From the NCBI GenBank assembly GCA_002305995.1, contig DBRN01000009.1:1-64000 (forward strand): a DNA stretch of 64,000 nt, written 5' to 3'. A model generated the notes under the pieces. It was not told the origin of the DNA, did no database searches, and saw only the letters and a program-made list of their open reading frames with translations. This document shows positions 23,871 to 32,880 of this stretch, one piece after another (position 1 is the first letter of the stretch; each line of letters opens with the position of its first letter). The DNA is from Atopobiaceae bacterium UBA1367. GTDB taxonomy: Bacteria; Actinomycetota; Coriobacteriia; Coriobacteriales; Atopobiaceae. The position numbers and the translations under genes were made by a program.

Positions 23871-25433
23871 CTACTCCCCCAAGGCCTCGGTGCCAGCGCC
23901 GCCCTTGCCCCGACCGCGTCCGCCACGATGCCTGCGGCGGCGCTTTGGCTTGGCCTCCCCCGCCTGCTGGGCCGCATCCTTGGGCTGGGCCGACTCCCCC
24001 TTGGGCGGGGTGTCCCTGCGTGTGGGGGCCTTCTGCTGCCTGCCTTCCTGAGGCACGCCCGTCTCGCCACGATCACCGGGGCGCCGCTTGCGCTTGGGCT
24101 GCATGCCGCGCGGACGGGCGGGCGAGGCGGCATCGCCCTGCTCGCGAGACTGCCGAACATCCTGGCCCTCTTCGGGCGCATGGTGGCGACGACGACGGCG
24201 CACGGATGGCGCCTGGTTCTGGGGAGACCCTTGGTCGGGCATCCTCCCCTGCTGCTGTTGGGGCTCGCCCGCACTCGTCACCTGCGTCTTCCTCCGACGC
24301 CGCCGCTTGCCGACGTCGGCCCCGCCGGCCTCGCTCGATCCGGCGGCATCCCTCTGGCGCTGAGGGTCGCGCGCACCGGGCGCGGGTTGCGCGGACTGGG
24401 ATCCGTGTGCCTGCCCCCTGCTGCGCCGGCGGCGGCGCGGCCGGGTCTCCACGAAGATGTCCGACTTGTCGAAGCCCTCCACGGGCGTCACGCCCGCCTT
24501 GCGGTCGAGCTCGGCCAGGGCCATCTTGATCTCGGGGGACTCGAGCTTGTCGAGTGCCGCGCGCGTGACGGTGTCGGGACGGCAGGCACAGCCCAGCTCC
24601 TCGCTCTTCCTGTGGGCGGCCTCCGAGGCCTCCATGTCGGCGAGGGCCACCCGTATCTGCTTGCCGTTCTCGAAGCGCAGGCAGACCTGCTCCTTTGGGG
24701 TGTTGTACTCGACGATCTTCGCCTTGCCCAACGGCGTCTCTATCACGGCGTTGCGCTTGGGGACGCGACCCTTGAAGTCGCGATATGCCTCGAACTCGTA
24801 GCGCAGGCAGCACATCAGGCGCCCGCAGGCGCCGCTGATCTTGGTGGAGTTGAGCGGGAGGTCCTGCTCCTTGGCCATGCGGATGGAGACCGGCTCGAAC
24901 TGCCTGCCAAAGCGCGCGCAGCACAGCTCCTGGCCGCAGCGGGCAAAGCCACCGATGATGGCGGCCTCCTCGCGCACGCCGATCTGACGCATGTCGATGC
25001 GCTCGTGCAGCTCACGCGAGAGGTCACGCACCAGCTGGCGGAAGTCCACGCGCTCCTCGGCGGAGAAGTAGCACACGACCTTCTCGCCGCCAAACAGGTA
25101 CTCCACGCCCACAGGCTTCATGTCGAGCCCTGACTCCGCGACCAGGCGGCGAAACACGGGAAACGCCCGCTCTCCCATCGCCGCAAGGCGCTCGGCGTTG
25201 CCGAGGTCGGCCTCGCTGGCGATGCGCAGCACGGGCTTGAGCGTGGCGTCGCCGATGGTGGCGCGCAGGCGGCCGTCGTCCATCTCGACGGCGTCCATCG
25301 TGACGAGGCCGATCTCGGTGCCGCGCTCCGTGGCGCAGATGACGTGGTCGCCCTCCTGCGCATCCGTCTGGCCGGGGTCGAACCAGAGGTCGCGGGCTGC
25401 GTAGGCGAACTTCACCGGGATGACGGTGGGCAT
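23871..25433 (-). CDS. ricT: PSP1-domain regulator RicT (YaaT) with long basic C-terminal tail (520 aa)
   Basis: Residues 1 to about 290 are a RicT/PSP1 protein: PVKFAYAARDLWFDPGQ, VEYLFGGEKVVCYFSAEERVD, RQIGVREEAAIIGGFARCGQ, and the iron-sulfur cysteine motif (CGQELCC, CGRLMCCLRYE). In Bacillus RicT works with RicA/RicF in mRNA maturation. About 190 further residues are Arg/Lys/Pro/Gln-rich (RPRRRRRSRGQ, KRRRRRKTQ, KPKRRRRHRGGRGRG), roughly doubling the usual length and probably binding RNA. The start (GGAGG 8 nt upstream) overlaps the end of holB by 22 bp. Same holB-ricT order as in Firmicutes. Confidence 0.92.
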   Translation of the reverse strand: MPTVIPVKFAYAARDLWFDPGQTDAQEGDHVICATERGTEIGLVTMDAVEMDDGRLRATIGDATLKPVLRIASEADLGNAERLAAMGERAFPVFRRLVAESGLDMKPVGVEYLFGGEKVVCYFSAEERVDFRQLVRDLSRELHERIDMRQIGVREEAAIIGGFARCGQELCCARFGRQFEPVSIRMAKEQDLPLNSTKISGACGRLMCCLRYEFEAYRDFKGRVPKRNAVIETPLGKAKIVEYNTPKEQVCLRFENGKQIRVALADMEASEAAHRKSEELGCACRPDTVTRAALDKLESPEIKMALAELDRKAGVTPVEGFDKSDIFVETRPRRRRRSRGQAHGSQSAQPAPGARDPQRQRDAAGSSEAGGADVGKRRRRRKTQVTSAGEPQQQQGRMPDQGSPQNQAPSVRRRRRHHAPEEGQDVRQSREQGDAASPARPRGMQPKRKRRPGDRGETGVPQEGRQQKAPTRRDTPPKGESAQPKDAAQQAGEAKPKRRRRHRGGRGRGKGGAGTEALGE

Positions 25434-26596
25434 GCGAGTGCCTCCTTGACACGCAGGAGCATGACCTCGAAGGCCAGCTGGGGGTTCACGTTGTGCACGA
25501 TGTCGCTGGCGGCATGCGCCACGGCCTCGAGCGCCCTCACCACACCGCCCGTGCAGGTGCTCGCCGCGATGCGTTCCACGGCATCGGCGAAGTCCTGGTT
25601 GACGATGGGCACGGGGACTTCCTCGCAGCATGCCAGCGCATCGCGAAGGAGCGACTCGGCAGCTGCCAGTGCCTCCATCATACCCGAACGCTCGCGCGCC
25701 GTGAGCTCGCGCCTCACGGTCCTCTCAATCTGCGCGATGGCACCATGGGAGAGGTAGTCCTCCTGTCCCCTGATGCGTTCCTTGAGCGCCCGCCTCACGG
25801 GATCGTCCGCCTTGCCGCGCCCCTTTGCGACGGGACGGCCCACGGCCTCCCACACGGCCTCGACCAACGCGCGCGCCGAGCAGAGCACGTCCCACTCGTC
25901 GTCGTGCGGGAGCTCGGTGATGGTGCGCACCATCAGGCGGCGCACCTGGCGCCTGCTCGCGGAGGCAAGGAACTCGGTGGCTCGCTCGGGAGTGCCCGCG
26001 ACCGCCAAGGCGATGCGCGCCTCGGTCTCGCGCGCGCCCGTCGTCCGCCCGATGGTGCGCACGGCCACGCCGGGAGACACGATCCTGAACGGAACGCGCT
26101 GGCAGCGCGAGACGATGGTGGGGAGGATGGTGTCGACGGTACGGCCGACGAGGATGAAGGTCACTCCCGCAGGGGGTTCCTCGATGGTCTTGAGCAGGGC
26201 GTTGGCCGCCTCGCGACGCAGCATGCCGGCGTCGGTGATGACGTACACCTTGGCCCGGCCGCGCACGGGTGCCAGGGAAACGTCTCCGATGAGCTCGCGC
26301 ACCTGCTCGACGAGATAGCCCGAGGCGCTCTCGGGAGCGATGAGGCGCACGTCGGGATGGGTGCGGTGGCGCACGCGGATGCACTCGTCGCACTGGCCGC
26401 AGCCCCCGTTGGGGCACACGATGCACTGGGCGAGCGCGAGCGAGGCCTCGGTCTTGCCCGATCCCGGGGCACCGAGGAACAGGTAGGCGTGCGAGAGGCG
26501 CCCTTCCGTCACCGCGCGCGCGAGGAAGTCTCGGACCGGCGGTTGCTCGTCGAGCACCGAGAGCGCACCTGGTACCTGGAGGGGCGCCTCGGCCAT
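25412..26596 (-). CDS. holB: DNA polymerase III delta-prime subunit (394 aa)
   Basis: Clamp-loader subunit. Walker A in FLGAPGSGKTEASLA, zinc-binding Cys cluster (CIVCPNGGCGQCDECIRV), and LLKTIEEPPAGVTFILVGRT with the sensor/SRC region ILPTIVSRCQRVPF. Residues beyond 220 form the C-terminal helical domains. Its ATG overlaps the tmk stop by one base (TGATG) and its end overlaps ricT, giving a tmk-holB-ricT operon. Confidence 0.93.
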   Translation of the reverse strand: MAEAPLQVPGALSVLDEQPPVRDFLARAVTEGRLSHAYLFLGAPGSGKTEASLALAQCIVCPNGGCGQCDECIRVRHRTHPDVRLIAPESASGYLVEQVRELIGDVSLAPVRGRAKVYVITDAGMLRREAANALLKTIEEPPAGVTFILVGRTVDTILPTIVSRCQRVPFRIVSPGVAVRTIGRTTGARETEARIALAVAGTPERATEFLASASRRQVRRLMVRTITELPHDDEWDVLCSARALVEAVWEAVGRPVAKGRGKADDPVRRALKERIRGQEDYLSHGAIAQIERTVRRELTARERSGMMEALAAAESLLRDALACCEEVPVPIVNQDFADAVERIAASTCTGGVVRALEAVAHAASDIVHNVNPQLAFEVMLLRVKEALACPPSSR

Positions 26597-27237
26597 CAGT
26601 CCACCTCTGAGCGCAGGGGCGCCGGAAGCAGGTCCGCCAGTGCGGCGACCAGCCTGTCGTACACCTCGTCTGGGGTGCCGCTGGCATCGATCAGCTCCAC
26701 GCGCCGGGGCTCCCGCTCGGCAAGCCTGAGGTAGGCGTCGCGAACGCGCTCCTGGAACTGCAGGCCCTCGCGCTCCAGGCGATCGGCCCCGCCTGCGGTG
26801 GCCCGTGCGAGGGCAATGGCGGGATCGAGGTCGAGCACCAGCGTGCAGGTGGGGACGAGGCCGCAGCTGCCCAGCGCGTTGCAGGTGGCGACCAGGGTCT
26901 CGTCGAGGCCGCGACCACCATGCTGGTAGGCATAGGTGGAGTCGTAGAAGCGGTCGCAGACCACGGCGGCCCCGCGTCCCAGGGCAGGTTCGATGACCTC
27001 CCGCACCAGCTGTGCGCGGGATGCCTCGTAGAGCAGCAGCTCGCACTCGTCGGCCATCTCGCCGTTGGCGGGCTCGAGGAGCAGGGCCCGGATCTTCTCG
27101 GAGATGCGCGTGCCGCCAGGCTCGTGCAGCGCGATGACCTCGGAGCCCGTCTGACACAGCGCCCTCACCAGGCGATCGGCCTGCGTGGACTTGCCGCAGC
27201 CGTCGATGCCCTCGAGCGTGATGAACAGCCCTGCCAT
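26596..27237 (-). CDS. tmk: Thymidylate kinase (213 aa)
   Basis: Phosphorylates dTMP to dTDP. P-loop ITLEGIDGCGKSTQADRLV, DRx motif in CDRFYDSTYAYQ, and LID region. Normal length. AAGGAGG precedes the ATG at 27237. First gene of tmk-holB-ricT; topA lies 55 bp upstream on the same strand. Confidence 0.96.
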   Translation of the reverse strand: MAGLFITLEGIDGCGKSTQADRLVRALCQTGSEVIALHEPGGTRISEKIRALLLEPANGEMADECELLLYEASRAQLVREVIEPALGRGAAVVCDRFYDSTYAYQHGGRGLDETLVATCNALGSCGLVPTCTLVLDLDPAIALARATAGGADRLEREGLQFQERVRDAYLRLAEREPRRVELIDASGTPDEVYDRLVAALADLLPAPLRSEVD

Positions 27238-27292
27238 CGCCTTCGACCTCCTTGCGCAGTCGGGACGCCTACCTCACATCGCACGCCGCCCG

Positions 27293-29785
27293 CTAGCCCT
27301 TCCTCGTACGACGGCCAGACCTGCGAGCCCTACCGCGCGGGGCGCTGGCCTTCTCCTTGCTCGGACAACCCATGTTGACGCAGATGCGCCACGGCCCGCG
27401 CGCGGTCGCGACCTCCACGATCGGTGCGCCACAGTGCTCGCAGGTCTGGCCGGTGGCGCGTAGCTCGCCGCGCTGGGGCAGGGGGTAGCTGGTGCCGCAC
27501 TCGTCGTAGTTGGTGCAGCGGATGAAGCGCTTGCCGCTGCGCTCGCTCTTGTGGGCGACGAGGTCCCCGTGACGGCCGGCCTCGGCACAGGCCGCGCACT
27601 CCCCCACCACGATGTCGGGCTCGAGGTTGGTGGGACAGGCGGGATTGACGCACTGCTCGTAGGCCCGCTGGCGGAAGGGCTGGCACTTGATGCGCGGGGC
27701 CCCGCACGCGGGGCAGACGCCCGCCTCTCCCTCGAGGGGAATGACCTTGACGCGGGTGGGCACCGGATAGGTGAGGTCGCAGTCGGGCCAGCCCATGCAG
27801 CCGATGAAGGATCCGTGGGTCTTGGCCGAGCTCTTCATCACCAGGTCCTTGCCACACCTGGGACAGACGCCCACCTTGGCATCGGCGGTGACGGCATCGG
27901 CTATGGCCTCGCCCAGGTCCTCCTTGTGCTCGATCAGGGCGTCCATCATGCCCGCCAGCAGCGCACGCGAGTGCATGACTACCTGCTCCTGGGTCTCGTC
28001 GCCCTCAGAGACCTTGGTCATGTCGCTCTCGAGCTCTGCCGTCATGTCGGGCGAGGTGATGTGAGGGGCGTAGCTGGTGAGCGCGTCGATGACCGCCATG
28101 CCCAGCTGGCTGGGCTCGGCGGGGTCGTTCTTGAGGTACTTGACGTCGTAGAGGCGCTGGATGATGTTGGCGCGCGTGGACTTGGTTCCCAGGCCACGGG
28201 CCTCCATCTCCTGGATCAGCCTGCCCTGGCTGTAGCGCGCAGGCGGCTCGGTCTGCTTGGCATCCAGCTGCATGTGGCCGACGGCGCAGACGTCACCTTC
28301 GGAAAGCGCGGGCAGCTGATCGTCCCTCTTGAGGCCAAAGGGATAGATCGCGCGGAAGCCAGGGCTGACCAGCACGCTGCCGGTGGTGGTGAAGGGCTCG
28401 CCCTCGATGTCAAAGGTGAGCTTGGTGCCCTCGATGGTCGCCGGCCCCATGAGCGTGGCCAGGAAGCGGCGCGCGATGAGGTTGTAGAGCTTCCACTCGG
28501 CCGGCTGCAGCCTGTCTGGGTCGGCGGCGGCGGTGGGATAGATGGGCGGGTGGTCGGTGGTCTCCTGCTTGCCGCGCGTGGCCGTGATCCTGTCCTGCGC
28601 GAGGATCCGCTGGCAGGTGGGCGCATACTGCGGCACCCCGGTGAGGGCGCGCACGGTGGCGCGTAGGTCGAGCGAGCGCGGGTAGACCGTGTTGTCCACG
28701 CGGGGATACGAGATGAGGCCGTTCATGTAGAGGCTCTCGGCCAGGCGCATGGTGCGCGCGGGGCTGATGCCCTCGGCAGCCGCGGCCGCCTGCAGCGACG
28801 TGGTGTTGAACGGCGCGGGCGGCCTCTGGGTGCGACTCTTCCGCCTCACCGAGGTCACGCGTGCCTGCGTGGCATGCTCCACGCGCGCGAACGCGGCCTG
28901 TGCGGCAGCCTGATCCTTGAAGCGGGCCGTGGCGTGCGTGGCGCGGAAGTCCGAGCCGTCCTTGGACAGCTCGCCCCACACGACCCAATAGTCCTCGGGA
29001 ACGAAGGCCAGGCGCTCGCGCTCGCGCTCGACCACGATGGCGAGCGTGGGCGTCTGCACGCGACCGGCACTGCGCACGTTGCCCAGGCCGCCGAACCGGG
29101 CCATGGTGAGGTAGCGCGTGAGCACCGCGCCCCAGATGAGGTCGATGTACTGGCGGCTCTCGCCGGCATCGGCGAGATCCTGGTCGAGCTCCACCAGGTT
29201 TGCGAAGGCATGGTCGATCTCTGCCTTGGTGAAGGCGGAGTAGCGGGCACGGCTGACCGGCGTGGTCGGTGCCACCTGGCGCATCTGGCGCAGGGCGTCC
29301 GAACCGATGAGCTCGCCCTCGCGGTCGAAGTCGGTGCCGATGATGATGGTGTCGGCCTTCTTGGCCAGGTTCTTGAGGGCACGGATGATGCCCCGCTCGG
29401 CAGGGAGCTTCTCGATGGGAGCCCACACCAAATACGGCAGGCTGGGAACCTTCCAGCCCTTGATGTCCACGCCGTTGGCGAGGAAGGGCTTGCGCCTTGA
29501 TGCGTAGGGCGGGCGCTCCAGGCCGTCAGGGAGGTCCGCGGGCAGGTGCTCGCCGTCGCTAGCAAGGCCGTACCAGCCCTCCTCGGTGTCGAACACGAGC
29601 TGGGACGGGAAGTCGGGCGCCATGATGTGGCCACGCAGGCCAATGGTCACCCAGTCCTCGCCGTTGACGGCGAATCGATAGACGGGTGTGTCGTAGACTT
29701 TGTCAGCCTTGGGCTTGCCCGATGTGGAGAGCAGGCGCGCAATCTGCTGCGCCGCGTCGTTTTTCTCGGTAACTACCAGTACCAC
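27293..29785 (-). CDS. topA: DNA topoisomerase I (830 aa)
   Basis: Type IA topoisomerase relaxing negative supercoils. TOPRIM domain at the N-terminus (VTEKNDAAQQIARLL; IIIGTDFDREGELIG), active-site Tyr in MNGLISYPRVDN, then three C-terminal zinc-ribbon modules (CPRCGKDL..., CPACGAPRIKCQPF..., CEHCGAPIV...) and a basic end (RGRARRSGRRTRKG). Start chosen as GTG at 29785 after AGGGGATTCAC; the longer frame to 29857 adds an unconserved leader. A TATAGT hexamer on the minus strand near 29863-29868 may be part of its promoter. Confidence 0.94.
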   Translation of the reverse strand: MVLVVTEKNDAAQQIARLLSTSGKPKADKVYDTPVYRFAVNGEDWVTIGLRGHIMAPDFPSQLVFDTEEGWYGLASDGEHLPADLPDGLERPPYASRRKPFLANGVDIKGWKVPSLPYLVWAPIEKLPAERGIIRALKNLAKKADTIIIGTDFDREGELIGSDALRQMRQVAPTTPVSRARYSAFTKAEIDHAFANLVELDQDLADAGESRQYIDLIWGAVLTRYLTMARFGGLGNVRSAGRVQTPTLAIVVERERERLAFVPEDYWVVWGELSKDGSDFRATHATARFKDQAAAQAAFARVEHATQARVTSVRRKSRTQRPPAPFNTTSLQAAAAAEGISPARTMRLAESLYMNGLISYPRVDNTVYPRSLDLRATVRALTGVPQYAPTCQRILAQDRITATRGKQETTDHPPIYPTAAADPDRLQPAEWKLYNLIARRFLATLMGPATIEGTKLTFDIEGEPFTTTGSVLVSPGFRAIYPFGLKRDDQLPALSEGDVCAVGHMQLDAKQTEPPARYSQGRLIQEMEARGLGTKSTRANIIQRLYDVKYLKNDPAEPSQLGMAVIDALTSYAPHITSPDMTAELESDMTKVSEGDETQEQVVMHSRALLAGMMDALIEHKEDLGEAIADAVTADAKVGVCPRCGKDLVMKSSAKTHGSFIGCMGWPDCDLTYPVPTRVKVIPLEGEAGVCPACGAPRIKCQPFRQRAYEQCVNPACPTNLEPDIVVGECAACAEAGRHGDLVAHKSERSGKRFIRCTNYDECGTSYPLPQRGELRATGQTCEHCGAPIVEVATARGPWRICVNMGCPSKEKASAPRGRARRSGRRTRKG

Positions 29786-30016
29786 GTGAATCCCCTGGCC
29801 TCTGTTGCGAATCGTGTGCACCGTCGTTATAGCATGTTGCGCCGCAAAGGGCGCCACGACACTATACCCAAGCGGCCAGACGGGTTATGGCGAAAGCGTG
29901 AGTGCGCCCCGCGAGGCTGGCTCGGCCATGGCGCGTCTTGGCACACGCATGCCATGCATGCCCCATCAGCCGGACGCAGGCGAAGCATCCCTCGTCCTCG
30001 TGGGCTGACGGGCGCC

Positions 30017-30805
30017 CTAGTCCTCGAAGGCGCGGTCCTCGTACTCCGAGCGGTCCCAGCGCAGGGCCTCGGCGCCATCGCGCGCCACGATGACCTGACG
30101 AGCGATGGCCAGCGCGATCTCGTACAGCACGATGAGCGCGGCGAACATGAGCAGCATGGTGACCGGTGATCCGTCGGGGGTGATCATCGCCACCATGACG
30201 AGCAGGCCCACGTAGATGATGCGCCACTGCTCGCGGAAGGTCCTGTAGGGCACCACGTGCAGCACCGACAGGTAGAAGATCACCAACGGCATCTGAAAGC
30301 CCACGCCAAAGCCGATCTCGAGCAGCATCATGATGCCCAGGTAGTCCTCGGCGTCCGCGATGACGTTGGCAAAGTCGTAGCTCTGCGCCAGCAGCCACTC
30401 GAAGGCCGTGCGCTGGATGACCACGTAGCAAAAGAGCATGCCCGCAAAGAACAAGCCTATCATGGCGGCCACGGTGGGCACCAGCCACCTGCGCTCCCTC
30501 TCGCGCAGCGCCGGCAGGATGAAGCCCATGATCTCCCAGATGATGATGGGCAGGCACACGATGGCACCAAAGAACACGGCCACCTTGAAGCGGATGGTGA
30601 AGCCCCCCAGGACGCTGATGACCGTGAGGTCCTGACCATCTGGCAGCGAGGACCTGATGGGATCGAGCATGATGTCGATCAGCGTGGGCGTGGCGAAGTA
30701 GATGACCACGGAGGTGAGCAGGAGGGAGACGACCACGATGGTGAACCTGCGACGAAGCTCGCCGAGGTGATCCATCAGGGGCATGCGTGCTGGTCCGATA
30801 GGCAT
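30017..30805 (-). CDS. tatC: Sec-independent translocase subunit TatC (262 aa)
   Basis: Six predicted membrane helices. N-terminal MPLMDHLGELRRRF matches the conserved M-x-x-H-L-x-E-L-R motif that binds the twin-arginine signal. Glu in the second cytoplasmic/periplasmic region (GFILPALRERERRW; WEIMGFILP) is typical. Exports folded proteins with TatA. It lies 18 bp after tatA. A likely substrate is encoded in this window at 48770-49738. Confidence 0.95.
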   Translation of the reverse strand: MPIGPARMPLMDHLGELRRRFTIVVVSLLLTSVVIYFATPTLIDIMLDPIRSSLPDGQDLTVISVLGGFTIRFKVAVFFGAIVCLPIIIWEIMGFILPALRERERRWLVPTVAAMIGLFFAGMLFCYVVIQRTAFEWLLAQSYDFANVIADAEDYLGIMMLLEIGFGVGFQMPLVIFYLSVLHVVPYRTFREQWRIIYVGLLVMVAMITPDGSPVTMLLMFAALIVLYEIALAIARQVIVARDGAEALRWDRSEYEDRAFED

Positions 30806-30823
30806 GGCAGCGTGGGGCAGGCC

Positions 30824-31471
30824 CTAGGCCTCGATGTCCCCGACCTCCTTCCCGTCAGTCTCGGCGGCATCGGCAGCAGACCTGGGGGGATCTGCGGTCT
30901 GGGTGGCATCGGGGACCGCCTGCGCGGCGGCCCGCTCCTTGGCATCCCCGAAGGAGGAGCGTCCGCCCATCGCATACAGGGCTGCGGCGCTGGTGTCGGA
31001 AGCGGCGGCAGCCGGCTCCTGGGCGTGCGCGACTTGACCTGTGGTCGGGAAGGGCTGCGCGGAAGCGCCTGTGTCCGCAGCGGCCTGCGCCTGTGTCGGC
31101 TCCTCGCCCTCGCGGGCCTCGCGCTCGGCGGCCAGGCGGGCCTTGCGCTCGGCAAAGGTCTCCTTGCGGGCGGGAGCGGCCCCTCCCCCGGCCGTGTCGA
31201 TGTCGGCGTCCTGCGCAAGGGCGGCAGCACGCTCCTCGGCCGTGGGACGACGCCTCTTGCGCGTTCCCGCATCCAGCGGGTCGTTCATGGCCTCTTGCAG
31301 GGGATCCATCACCTCGGTCTGGACGACCTCGGTGAAGCCCTCCTGGGCCTGCCTGAACTGCCTCAGGGCGCGACCGACCGTGCGACCCATGCCAGGCAGC
31401 TTGTCGGGGCCAAAGATCATGAAGCCGAAGGCGACGATGATCAGAAGCTCTGTCTCTCCAATGCCAAACAC
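30824..31471 (-). CDS. tatA: Twin-arginine translocase TatA/TatB-type subunit (215 aa)
   Basis: N-terminal helix MFGIGETELLIIVAFGFMIF followed by the FGPDKLPGMGRTVGRALRQF amphipathic helix: the TatA/TatB signature. The long Ala/Glu/Arg-rich tail (residues about 60-215) is longer than in most TatA and resembles TatB. Only one such gene adjoins tatC, so it may serve both roles. Upstream of tatC on the same strand. Confidence 0.9.
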   Translation of the reverse strand: MFGIGETELLIIVAFGFMIFGPDKLPGMGRTVGRALRQFRQAQEGFTEVVQTEVMDPLQEAMNDPLDAGTRKRRRPTAEERAAALAQDADIDTAGGGAAPARKETFAERKARLAAEREAREGEEPTQAQAAADTGASAQPFPTTGQVAHAQEPAAAASDTSAAALYAMGGRSSFGDAKERAAAQAVPDATQTADPPRSAADAAETDGKEVGDIEA

Positions 31472-31491
31472 GCTTCGTACCTCCCGGGCGT

Positions 31492-31818
31492 CTACGCCTC
31501 AGCCTCGCCCATGCCCAGCCCGAACGAGATGCCGAGCATGTCGAGCACGCGCCTCACGTTGCGCTGCGGGTTGAGCACGCCAAAGCGCACACCCGCCTCG
31601 GAGGCACGCTGTGCGGAGCCAACCAGCACGCCGATGCCCGTGGAGTCGATGTAGGGCACCTCGGCGAGGTTCACGTCGAGGCGACGGACGTCACCTGTCG
31701 CAAGGGCGGTGTCGATGGCCTCTCGCAGGTCCGATGCACAGGAGACGTCGACCTCCCCCGTCGCGGACACGACGCGTGCGCCGTCGGCGCCGGTCGACGT
31801 GGTGATGTCAAGAGCCAT
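31492..31818 (-). CDS. STAS-domain anti-sigma factor antagonist (108 aa)
   Basis: SpoIIAA/RsbV-like STAS protein: VVSATGEVDVSCASDLREAI, then RRLDVNLAEVPYIDSTGIGV, in which the Ser of DSTG is the phosphorylation site. It normally frees a sigma factor by binding its anti-sigma kinase. No anti-sigma or sigma gene is adjacent. GGAAGGAG precedes the ATG. It lies 16 bp from the TPR gene and 20 bp from tatA, so all may be one transcript. Confidence 0.88.
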   Translation of the reverse strand: MALDITTSTGADGARVVSATGEVDVSCASDLREAIDTALATGDVRRLDVNLAEVPYIDSTGIGVLVGSAQRASEAGVRFGVLNPQRNVRRVLDMLGISFGLGMGEAEA

Positions 31819-31834
31819 GAGTGCTCCTTCCGTG

Positions 31835-32758
31835 TCACAGGGTGCCGCCGAGGGCATCCTCCAGTGCGGCGGCCCCCGTCGCGCCCGATTCGGAACCAGT
31901 GGCGGTGGAGTCCTCGGCGATGTCCTCCGTCTGGGCGGCCATGGCGGCGATGCGGCGATTGGCAGCGCTCTTGGAACCGTACTCGTCATCCGGCTCCGCC
32001 TCCACCGCCCTCTGATAGGCGGCCTTCGCGGCGTCCCGGTCGCCCAGGTACTCGTGGATCATCCCGAGATCCACCCAGGCGGGACCGAAGTCAGGTTGCT
32101 CGGAGGTCAACGTCTCGAGGGCCGCCACGGCGCCGTCGGTGTCGCCTGTGTACAGCTGGCACATGGCACGGTTCGCCTTGACCGTGGCGGAGTCATTGAG
32201 CGCGAGGTAGCGGTCATAGTACTCGATCGCCTTGCCATAGAGCTCCATCGCGTGGGCGCGCCCGTCGCCCTCGCTGACATACCCGCTCGCCTCGTTGCCC
32301 CAGGCCATGTAGTCGTTGCCCAGGCTGAGCAGCGTGGCGAGATCCTTGGGGTTCTCGGCGAGCTTCGCCTCGAGCGGGTCGATCACGGTGGCATAGGCGG
32401 CGTCAACCGCGACTATGCCCGTCTCGGCGGCGTCGGCAGCGTCGCTTTCCGCAGACTCGTCGCCATCAGGAGCGGCCTCCTGGGCCTGCTCCTCCTGGGC
32501 CTGACCAGAGTCGCCGAAGATGCTCGCAAGCGAGGGGAGCATCATGGAGAGGGCTATGACGACCGCGAAGGCGCCCACCGCGATGCTCGTGAGCCTCTTC
32601 TTGCGTGCCCTCCTCTCCTCAGCCTGGCTCAGCTCGCTCGCGGCGCCCCCGGCGCGGCCCTTGGAGGACTTGATGCCGTGCTCGCTCGGCTTGATCTTGG
32701 CGCGGGCGAGGCGCTTCGTCGCAAATCTGTTGGTGCCTCCCGGCCCCTTGTCAGCCAT
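31835..32758 (-). CDS. Membrane-anchored TPR protein (307 aa)
   Basis: A basic cytoplasmic N-terminus (about 55 aa, many Lys/Arg), one hydrophobic helix (TSIAVGAFAVVIALSMMLPS), an Ala/Glu/Asp-rich spacer, then two to three tetratricopeptide repeats (ATLLSLGNDYMAWGNE; AIEYYDRYLALNDSATVKAN; GPAWVDLGMIHEYLGDRDAA). Protein-protein scaffold exposed outside the membrane. Partner unknown; first gene of the run leading to the STAS and tat genes. Confidence 0.8.
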   Translation of the reverse strand: MADKGPGGTNRFATKRLARAKIKPSEHGIKSSKGRAGGAASELSQAEERRARKKRLTSIAVGAFAVVIALSMMLPSLASIFGDSGQAQEEQAQEAAPDGDESAESDAADAAETGIVAVDAAYATVIDPLEAKLAENPKDLATLLSLGNDYMAWGNEASGYVSEGDGRAHAMELYGKAIEYYDRYLALNDSATVKANRAMCQLYTGDTDGAVAALETLTSEQPDFGPAWVDLGMIHEYLGDRDAAKAAYQRAVEAEPDDEYGSKSAANRRIAAMAAQTEDIAEDSTATGSESGATGAAALEDALGGTL

Positions 32759-32880
32759 ACTCCCAACCCTTTCGATAGAGGCAGGTACGCGTTCGCACTA
32801 GCTTAGGGGCGCGCACCCGCGCGCGGCGCGCGTAGGGCGTTATTCTACCGAATCTCTGCGAAACGGTGGCGGGGCGCACG

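Noticed and set aside
29880..29960. Possible tRNA-like sequence upstream of topA
   Set aside because: It contains short GC stems but no cloverleaf, T-arm signature or anticodon stem.
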